Positions 7,371 through 12,497 of a stretch of 13,395 nt of DNA are shown here, in pieces (the stretch's first letter is position 1; each line of letters begins with the position of its first letter). The translations under genes were made by a program, and so were the position numbers. The DNA comes from an uncultured Clostridia bacterium (GTDB lineage: Bacteria; Bacillota; Clostridia; Christensenellales; Borkfalkiaceae), in NCBI GenBank assembly GCA_934230055.1, contig CAKQEE010000017.1, forward strand, positions 1-13,395, read 5' to 3'. The notes under the pieces are model-generated. The model did no database searches and was not told where the DNA came from. It worked only from the letters and a program-made list of their open reading frames with translations.

Positions 7371-7541
7371 GCCCGCCTTTGCGTTGTTATTGTTCACCCG
7401 TCTATGCGTAATATCAAACAATAAATTATATATCATCTGCTTAAATGCAGGGTTTTTCGTAATTATAATTTACAACTTACAAATGGATCACCCATTCTGT
7501 ATTGTTGTTATTTTTACTCGCCGTATGAGAATTATAAATCT

Positions 7542-9314
7542 TTATACATATACTTTTACAATAATATCCGACCACTGAGTAGGTCGAAGCATGCCATCAT
7601 TTTCACTACGATATGCTCTTGCCTCATTATAATCTATCGTAAACTCCCAAACCATTTTTTTCTTATCGTTAGATTTTTCTATCAAGTCAAAATCCATGTA
7701 CCACTCATAGCATGTTTCCGTTCTTGGAATTATAGTGCTGATAAACTGAGAAATAACATCTCTGTCGATTATATGCTCCGTAAAATTCATTTTTTGTAAA
7801 AGAAAATTTTGTATTTTTTCATCTGCACTTTCGTATCCGTCAACAGATTTTACACCAGATTCAACGACGGTTCTTTGCTTTATAACGCGCTCTTTATCTT
7901 TTTCTATTTCGGACTTATACTCTAAATAATCCGCTTTCGAAATCTCGTCGTCCAATCTCATTCGGGTTAAACGTTTTAATTTTTCCTCTATCTTCGCAAT
8001 GTCTTGATCCAATTTCGCTTTTATTTCTTCATTATGCTTGTTTTCCTCATAATAGCCGATTTGATATAGAGAAGAAACTTCGTTCAAGATATTCTTTTTA
8101 TTTCCCCATAACCCCGAAAAAATATGCCTTGCCATCATCTCTAATTTCCAATCGCATATTTCTCTCAAATCACAAGTATTCCCCGGTGCAACACCTGCTT
8201 CTTCCCTAACACTTTTGGATCCGTTATTCAACTGATTATAACATTTATAGCCATAAATAATATCTCCGTTTTTATTTTTTCTCCACTTATTCCGACGCAT
8301 TTTGTGTCCACAACGGCAAACCAACTTTTTCACCCATACATCGTTACCTTCTCGAATTCCGATCGTATGTTTAACTTCTCCATCTGATGTAAAATAATGG
8401 CTCTGCCGTCTTCTTTGTTCTCTGATTTGCTTACACCGCTCCCACTGCTCCTCGCTGATTATCGGTTCAAAATTTCCTTTGACGTACATATATGTGCTTT
8501 CATCATGATTTCTTATCGTTTTTTGATCAAGAAAATTGTTCCTACGAGATTTCAAATAAGCCATGTACCCTTTATAAACCGAATTATGAAGCACGCGAGA
8601 AATTTTTGAATAATCCCACCTAACCAAACCGGAACTATCTTTCCTGCCTCGTCTTATCATTTCATTACGAATTTGCCCCATTCCTTTTCCTGAAGAATAC
8701 AAATCGTATATCATTCTGACGGTTTCAGCTTGATCGGAATTGATTACATACGTTCCAGTATTTTTATCACGGTCATATCCAAGAATATTACCATTACCAT
8801 ACAAAACGCCTTTATCTCGACTGATTTTTTGCCCGGCACGAACACGCTCAGACGTTTTTCGGCTTTCTTCTTGCGCAAGAGTCGCCATAATCGTAAGGCG
8901 AAGTTCCCTGTCGCCATCCATTGTCCAAATGTTGTCCTCAACAAAATAAACTTCTACGCCATAGTTTTTCAACTCTCTTGTAACCACAAGTGTATCTACG
9001 GTGTTTCTTGCAAACCGACACACCTCACGAGTAACTATCAAATCGAATTTCTTTTGTTTCGCATCCTGAATCATTTGCAAAAACGCAGGTCGTTTCTTCG
9101 CTTGAGTCCCGGTAATTCCTTCATCGATGTACTTTTTTAAGACTGTCCAATTGACATGATAATTAGCCTGATCGTCATACCATTTCATCTGTTTTTCCAA
9201 TGCAGCCAATTGCGCTTCGTGTTCCGTACTTACCCTTCCGTAAAACACAACTCGCCGCTGTCGCTTTCTATCAACAGAGCCTCCGATAGAAAAGTCCAAT
9301 CCGTTTTCGTACAT
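7542..9314 (-). CDS. Large serine recombinase (site-specific integrase/resolvase family)
   Basis: A 590-residue DNA recombinase that cuts and rejoins att-type sites through a phosphoserine link. Resolvase domain: RVVFYGRVSTEHEAQ with nucleophile Ser29, DEGITGTQAKKRPAF (64-78), and LIVTREVCRFARNT with the catalytic Arg100 and Arg103. The long helix follows (QEESRKTSERVRAGQ, 148-162). The recombinase domain begins near ILGYDRD (177) and includes HNSVYKGYMAY. The zinc-ribbon region has Cys333, Cys335, Cys358 and Cys381. A coiled coil spans about 425-485, as in phage and transposon integrases. No stop or frameshift is seen, so it may be active. AGGAGGTG at 9323-9330 supports the start. Base composition is AT-richer than the flanking loci, which suggests transfer. 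No cargo genes or direct-repeat boundaries were found, so the element it belongs to is undefined. Confidence 0.93.
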   Translation of the reverse strand: MYENGLDFSIGGSVDRKRQRRVVFYGRVSTEHEAQLAALEKQMKWYDDQANYHVNWTVLKKYIDEGITGTQAKKRPAFLQMIQDAKQKKFDLIVTREVCRFARNTVDTLVVTRELKNYGVEVYFVEDNIWTMDGDRELRLTIMATLAQEESRKTSERVRAGQKISRDKGVLYGNGNILGYDRDKNTGTYVINSDQAETVRMIYDLYSSGKGMGQIRNEMIRRGRKDSSGLVRWDYSKISRVLHNSVYKGYMAYLKSRRNNFLDQKTIRNHDESTYMYVKGNFEPIISEEQWERCKQIREQRRRQSHYFTSDGEVKHTIGIREGNDVWVKKLVCRCGHKMRRNKWRKNKNGDIIYGYKCYNQLNNGSKSVREEAGVAPGNTCDLREICDWKLEMMARHIFSGLWGNKKNILNEVSSLYQIGYYEENKHNEEIKAKLDQDIAKIEEKLKRLTRMRLDDEISKADYLEYKSEIEKDKERVIKQRTVVESGVKSVDGYESADEKIQNFLLQKMNFTEHIIDRDVISQFISTIIPRTETCYEWYMDFDLIEKSNDKKKMVWEFTIDYNEARAYRSENDGMLRPTQWSDIIVKVYV

Positions 9315-9338
9315 TTTTATTTCACCTCCTGATATAGC

Positions 9339-9485
9339 TTATTTTCTTTTATAATGCTCTCTCCGTATTGTAATTTTTTTCGCTCTATTGACCGAGAATT
9401 GCTTTATCTTCTTCTGTCCGCAAAGTTCCGAAAACTCTTTCCTTGTTTCCGAATCATCCGAGCCGATAAAGATTTTGACGTTTCT
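9339..9485 (-). pseudogene. 48-codon open stretch just upstream of the recombinase gene, probable gene remnant
   Basis: The minus strand is open from 9485 to the stop at 9339-9341, reading NVKIFIGSDDSETRKEFSEL then a Lys/Arg-rich tail ending REHYKRK. The composition looks coding, with alternating hydrophobic and charged residues, but there is no ATG, GTG or TTG start and an in-frame TAA precedes it. It ends 24 bp before the recombinase ATG, where a small accessory gene often sits. I do not recognise the family; the 5' part is probably lost. Confidence 0.3.
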
Positions 9486-9517
9486 TTAAGATCAAGAAAG
9501 TTTATTTAGGAAATAAA

Positions 9518-9667
9518 ATGCCTCGTAAAGACCGCATACGAATTATCAAATATTGCCGCTCGCACAAAATTGAGTATGTTGGACTGATTCAAGATGATTA
9601 CTCGTTTAACTTAAAAGAATGCGCAGGCGATTGCTATACTTGTAAAAAACAAACACGAACTTTATAG
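9518..9667 (+). CDS. Small Cys-containing hypothetical protein (49 aa)
   Basis: ATG at 9518, preceded by AGGA (9508-9511) with 6-nt spacing; stop TAG at 9665-9667. The product begins MPRKDRIRIIKYCRSHKIEY and ends with a cluster ECAGDCYTCKKQTRTL. Cys13, His16, Cys35, Cys39 and Cys42 could bind a zinc ion, giving a small nucleic-acid-binding or redox module; that is inference from the pattern only. The other frames of this stretch are broken by stops. It lies divergently from the serine recombinase and may be element cargo or an excision or control factor. I do not recognise the family and see no strong promoter. Confidence 0.5.
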   Translation: MPRKDRIRIIKYCRSHKIEYVGLIQDDYSFNLKECAGDCYTCKKQTRTL

Positions 9668-9676
9668 TATACAATA

Positions 9677-9710
9677 AAAGTCGGGAAAGACCTTACCTTA
9701 TCCCAACTTT
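9677..9710 (-). terminator. Weak hairpin between two convergent small ORFs
   Basis: AAAGTCGGGA (9677-9686) pairs with TCCCAACTTT (9701-9710) with one mismatch. It sits between the convergent ends of the 49-residue and 25-residue ORFs. The minus-strand tail is TTATTGTAT, so termination on that strand is possible but weak. Confidence 0.35.
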
Positions 9711-9723
9711 AATCGCGAACTTA

Positions 9724-9801
9724 CTATTTGCTTATATTTTGTAATCCCCAAGGATATTTACCTTGTGCTAAACTATTTGTGATATTATTTTGCTCCTGCA
9801 T
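9724..9801 (-). CDS. Small peptide, 25 aa, hypothetical
   Basis: The ATG at 9801 is preceded by GGAGGAT (9814-9808), a near-ideal ribosome binding site with 8-nt spacing; TAG stop at 9724-9726. The peptide begins MQEQNNITNSLAQ and ends GKYPWGLQNISK; it has no signal peptide or membrane segment. A plausible sigma-A promoter lies upstream and a perfect inverted repeat includes most of the ribosome binding site, so expression looks controlled. Candidate roles are a leader peptide, a signalling peptide precursor, or a tiny element-encoded factor; none can be chosen from sequence. It could be the surviving start of a longer gene. It does not belong to a family I recognise. Confidence 0.5.
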   Translation of the reverse strand: MQEQNNITNSLAQGKYPWGLQNISK

Positions 9802-9810
9802 TTTAATATC

Positions 9811-9867
9811 CTCCGATTGTGTTATTTTTTAGACTGGCAGGTCTTTCTTTATTTTACACAATCGGAG
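9811..9867. repeat. Perfect 12-bp inverted repeat spanning the promoter and ribosome binding site of the 25-aa ORF
   Basis: CTCCGATTGTGT (9811-9822) and ACACAATCGGAG (9856-9867) are exact reverse complements 33 bp apart; between them AGAC/GTCT (9831-9834 with 9841-9844) forms a small inner stem. Read on the minus strand, the second arm reached contains the GGAG of the Shine-Dalgarno sequence, and the first lies between the candidate -35 and -10. It could be a pair of operator half-sites, or an RNA stem masking the ribosome binding site if transcription starts further upstream. Confidence 0.7.
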
Positions 9868-9879
9868 TCCTTTTGTCTA
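9851..9879 (-). promoter_or_regulatory. Candidate sigma-A promoter of the 25-aa ORF
   Basis: On the minus strand TAGACA (9879-9874) and TAAAAT (9856-9851) have a 17-bp spacer, each one base from consensus. The predicted start near 9844 leaves a leader of about 43 nt before the ATG at 9801. Confidence 0.6.
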
Positions 9880-9903
9880 CTTCATCGGCTTTAGCCTCTA
9901 TTG

Positions 9904-9928
9904 AACCCCGCCACTATGGCGGGGTTTT
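9904..9928 (+). terminator. Intrinsic terminator, plus strand
   Basis: A 10-bp stem (AACCCCGCCA, 9904-9913, with 9917-9926), a 3-nt loop and a short TTTT tail. It would end plus-strand transcription from the 49-residue ORF region. Confidence 0.65.
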
Positions 9929-9943
9929 CGTTTACACAAAAAA

Positions 9944-9974
9944 CGGGGCAGATTTCACAAAAAAATCTGCCCCG
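9944..9974 (-). terminator. Intrinsic terminator, minus strand, after the SpoIIID-like fragment
   Basis: A perfect 12-bp stem (CGGGGCAGATTT, 9944-9955, with 9963-9974) with a T-run only on the minus strand (CCCCG followed by six T). It sits 37 bp past the stop of the SpoIIID-like fragment and faces the plus-strand terminator 15 bp away. Confidence 0.75.
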
Positions 9975-10010
9975 CTATGTTAATTTACTTCAACAAATAT
10001 ACAAAACGTT

Positions 10011-10142
10011 CTAACAAGTTACTATCGTATGTACGGTCGATTTGCTCGTATTAAAATGCTTGGCGCAGTCGCGCACGGTGGCGCCCGTGTCAAAAATGTA
10101 TTCTGCGCTCATCAAAATGCGCTGTATCATATAATCCCACAT
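10011..10142 (-). pseudogene. spoIIID: Truncated sporulation regulator SpoIIID (first 43 codons)
   Basis: An ATG at 10142, preceded by AAGGGG (10156-10151, 8-nt spacing), starts a peptide aligning without gaps to the SpoIIID N-terminus: MWDYMIQRILMSAEYI, then TGATVRDCAKHFNTSKSTVH. The family has M.DYI..R.......YI....TVR..AK.F.VSKSTVH; about half the positions agree, including TVR, AK and SKSTVH. SpoIIID is the mother-cell DNA-binding protein made under sigma-E early in sporulation, usually 80-95 residues. Here the frame reads HTIVTC and stops, just after the helix-turn-helix, and the basic RHIRGGxATKxKY tail is absent. Skipping 5 nt after HTIVT would restore ERF (family ERL) before another divergent stop, which suggests decay by frameshift rather than a clean cut. 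DNA binding is unlikely without the second half. Confidence 0.65.
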
Positions 10143-10172
10143 ATAATTATCCCCTTCTGCTTCGGTTGATAA

Positions 10173-10201
10173 ATTATATGTCGAATTATAGAGAATTATG
10201 A
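10173..10201 (-). promoter_or_regulatory. Candidate sigma-E promoter of the SpoIIID-like fragment
   Basis: On the minus strand TCATAAT (10201-10195) and CATATAAT (10180-10173) are 14 bp apart. The sporulation sigma-E pattern is KMATATT, 14-15 bp, CATACAAT; each element differs at one position. Start of transcription would be near 10166, 24 nt before the ATG. Known spoIIID genes use sigma-E, which makes the match more telling, but AT-rich DNA gives chance matches. Confidence 0.45.
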
Positions 10202-10381
10202 CAAAATCCCTCGTTCGCCCCACACGAAAAAAGTCCTTTACTGCCACAATATCAAAGATCCCACGCTCTGCGTCGTGCATCATCTTTAAGAACTGTTTGC
10301 GGTTTTTTATCTTCGTTCCCGAAATTCCCGCATTGGGTTTTTGCTTTTCTCGATATCGTTCGCTTCGCTCACTCGGAACAA

Positions 10382-10415
10382 GCGGGAAACCCGCGCTTTC
10401 GTTGCCGTTCGGCAA
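10382..10415. repeat. Pair of tight GC-rich palindromes
   Basis: GCGGG-AAA-CCCGC (10382-10394) is followed by TTGCC-GTTC-GGCAA (10402-10415), inside the unmatched 5' part of the chimeric frame. The surrounding TTCGCTTCGCTCACTCGG is also repetitive and reads SERSER on the minus strand. This looks like an inserted short palindromic element rather than protein-coding sequence. Confidence 0.5.
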
Positions 10416-10483
10416 AAACATTTTACTGTTATTTATAGAAAATTCCAAAATTTCAGAAAACGTATCTTTTTAAATTACAATGA

Positions 10484-10517
10484 ATACGGCAACCATGCTC
10501 TCGCATGATTGCCGTAT
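10484..10517 (-). terminator. Probable terminator after the 637-aa surface protein gene
   Basis: A 15-bp stem with one mismatch (10484-10498 with 10503-10517, outer part ATACGGCAA/TTGCCGTAT) and a TCTC loop, 45 bp past the stop codon at 10562. The minus-strand tail (TCATTGTAATTT) is only moderately T-rich, so strength is uncertain. Confidence 0.55.
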
Positions 10518-10561
10518 AACAAGAACCTATTATTCTGTTTTTGATCTTTCTTACTTCTCTA

Positions 10562-12475
10562 TTATTTCGCGCGTTTTTTGGTGCAAACAAACGCCGCAGC
10601 CGCTACCGCGATAAGAACGACCGCACCCGCCGCGAAGGATACGCCGAGCGAAGATTTGCAACCCTTTGGTTTTTCGCCCACGATTACCTTTACGGTGTAG
10701 TCCTTGCCTTGATAGGTGATTTTCACGGTCTGCTCGCCCGAGGTCGCCTTGTCGTAATCGGCAACGGTAAAGTCGGAGGCGGTAACGGTAACGTCCTCGC
10801 TGTCCTTGCCGCTGGCGTATTTTTTGACCACTTTGACCGTGGAAAGATCAAACTCTTCGTTGTACTCGTACTCCGTTTTGCTCACGCTCACTTCGAACGA
10901 TTCCACGTCGGCAACTTCCGCTTCGAAGTACGCGGTAACGTTTTGATTCAATACCGTCTTCGTTACGGATACCGTTTGTTTGCCTACCGCGTTTTTATCG
11001 AATCCGCCCACGGTAAGATCGGCAAGCGTCAACGTTTCCGTCGTGCCGTCCATATACGTCAGCTCGAACGAGCCGCCGCTCAACTCCTCGCCGTAGTTTA
11101 CACCCGCGGGAGCGGTTTTTACCGTTAAACCGGTGGCGTAATTCGCAACTTCGGTATCGGAAACGATATACCATTTCATATTGCTGATTACCGTTTCGCC
11201 GTTTGTTCTGTCGCCGAACGAGAACACGGGAGTATACTCGTCGGGCAAAATTTCGAGATTATTGCAAGAAGCGTACACTTGACCGTTGACAATCAACTTA
11301 GCGCTCACCTTTTTGCCGCTGTACAAAATGCGTACGGTGTACGACCCGCCCGCAGGCAAAGGGTCGCCCGTAACCGCAAGTTCTTTTTTGACAACCTCGG
11401 TATAGTTGCCCACCTCATCGCAACGCTGGAACAAGTAGCATGTACCCGTACCGCCGCTCATTCCCGCGCGGAAATGGAATTCGTACGTATCGATCCCGTC
11501 CTTTGCAAACACGAGGAAAGGAACCGTCCAAGAGCCCATAACCCCCGGCGTGATCGTGGCTTCCATTCCGAAAGTCAACTCGGAAACGGCTATTACGCTT
11601 CCGTCGGCAAAGTGCACTTTGCCGTCCGTAACGGAGCTGACCACGGTGGGAATATACACGCGCGTGTCGTCGCCGTACAACATAACTTCGCCCGTTTTGT
11701 CGTCATAGAAGTTTTTACCCCAAGACGTGGCACCGAAATTCAAGAGGTTGGTGTACTCGGGTTCGGGAATGACAATGTTCCCCTCTTTGATATAGAACTT
11801 CATATTGCTGAACTCGGTATCTTTTTGTTCTCTGTCGCCGAGCCCGAATACGGGGGTATAGCCGTCGGGCAAATCAAGTGTCTGATTGGCGATATCGAGG
11901 CGCGTTTCATTCCCTTTCGCTACGATTTTCACGGAAACGGTCTTTGCCTTGAATTCCATATGAACGGTATAGGAATCTCCCACCGCAATGGGAGTACCTG
12001 ATACGTTCCCCCAATCAGCCACGATGGACTTATCCGCATCGCCCGTTCTGGCAAACACGTACACGCCGCCGATTCCGTTACGGTCGTGCAACTCGTAAGT
12101 ATCGTCGCCATCTTTGGCAAACACCAAATACGGCACCTGCCACGTACTGACCGCCACGGGCTTTACGGTAACTTCGGCAACAAAGGTTACCTCGCTTGCA
12201 CTCTTCGTCGTGCCGTCGGTAAACTCAAACTGCGTATCCGCCGTAATGGGAAGAACCGTCGAGAAAAACAACCGCGCACTGCCAGAGCCGCCCGCCATTT
12301 TTACAGTGCCCGTTTCGGAATTATAGGAATGTTTTCCGTAATCGGTTTTTTCGAAATCCAAAAGATTTTGGACTTCGAGTTCGGCATGTACATCATCCGC
12401 AAACGCGGGAACGACTGCCAGGAATGTCGTAACGACAAGAGCCAAAGACAACATCATGATCAAAAGTTTTTTCAT
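10562..12475 (-). CDS. Secreted, membrane-anchored surface protein with duplicated beta-rich domain and two Ig-like domains
   Basis: A 637-residue exported protein. Signal peptide 1-26 (MKKLLIMMLSLALVV..., cleavage likely after AFA). Two homologous segments follow: 38-229 and 244-437. They share LLxF...GK, WxVPxLVFAKDGxDTYEfH, YTPVFxxGDR and xxSNMKxYI. Their beta-strand-rich pattern resembles a concanavalin-like jelly-roll, but this is inference. Residues about 447-523 and 525-600 are two Ig-like repeats of the bacterial type (YGEELSGGSFELTYMDGTTE..., YNEEFDLSTVKVVKKYASG...), each ending in a G(K/E)QTV strand. GCKSS, a hydrophobic helix (611-631) and KKRAK form a C-terminal membrane anchor; no LPXTG. 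AGGAGGAG at 12481-12488 supports the start. It lies 22 bp after a polytopic membrane protein gene, so they are probably cotranscribed. A glycan-binding or adhesion role is possible but not shown. Confidence 0.85.
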   Translation of the reverse strand: MKKLLIMMLSLALVVTTFLAVVPAFADDVHAELEVQNLLDFEKTDYGKHSYNSETGTVKMAGGSGSARLFFSTVLPITADTQFEFTDGTTKSASEVTFVAEVTVKPVAVSTWQVPYLVFAKDGDDTYELHDRNGIGGVYVFARTGDADKSIVADWGNVSGTPIAVGDSYTVHMEFKAKTVSVKIVAKGNETRLDIANQTLDLPDGYTPVFGLGDREQKDTEFSNMKFYIKEGNIVIPEPEYTNLLNFGATSWGKNFYDDKTGEVMLYGDDTRVYIPTVVSSVTDGKVHFADGSVIAVSELTFGMEATITPGVMGSWTVPFLVFAKDGIDTYEFHFRAGMSGGTGTCYLFQRCDEVGNYTEVVKKELAVTGDPLPAGGSYTVRILYSGKKVSAKLIVNGQVYASCNNLEILPDEYTPVFSFGDRTNGETVISNMKWYIVSDTEVANYATGLTVKTAPAGVNYGEELSGGSFELTYMDGTTETLTLADLTVGGFDKNAVGKQTVSVTKTVLNQNVTAYFEAEVADVESFEVSVSKTEYEYNEEFDLSTVKVVKKYASGKDSEDVTVTASDFTVADYDKATSGEQTVKITYQGKDYTVKVIVGEKPKGCKSSLGVSFAAGAVVLIAVAAAAFVCTKKRAK

Positions 12476-12497
12476 CTGATCTCCTCCTAAAAAATTT

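Larger units (their letters stand above)
10011..10448 (-). pseudogene. Chimeric reading frame: decayed serine recombinase fragment joined to SpoIIID N-terminus
   Basis: A 145-codon frame opening at a doubtful TTG without a ribosome binding site. Codons 1-38 cover a hairpin-rich stretch (FPLVPSERSERYREKQK) with no family signal. Codons 39-80 match the middle of a serine-recombinase catalytic domain: AGISGTKIKNRKQFLKMMHD (40-59) and then IFDIVAVKDFFRVGRT, equivalent to DEGITGT...DLIVTREVCRFARNT of the intact recombinase at 7542-9314. Here the SRFxRN motif is altered to FRVGRT and the Ser nucleophile region is missing, so it is dead as an enzyme. It is not a copy of the intact gene, since the residues differ widely. 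From codon 103 the frame is SpoIIID-like, with its own start signals. The fusion is probably a chance in-frame junction, not one protein. Confidence 0.65.

Noticed and set aside
7306..7386. Possible SpoIIID C-terminal half, since one minus-strand frame ends ANIRNPRATK, loosely like HIRGGxATK
   Set aside because: Only 27 codons between stops, no start, no match to the preceding ERLPKINP region, and it overlaps the strong stem-loop; the resemblance is too short to trust.
9811..9867. The 12-bp inverted repeat as ends of a miniature transposon
   Set aside because: At 57 bp in total, with no flanking target duplication and with promoter and ribosome-binding elements in the arms, regulation is the better explanation.
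11279..12001. 240-codon plus-strand frame
   Set aside because: Antisense to the 637-residue surface protein, whose duplicated domains and signal peptide are coherent.
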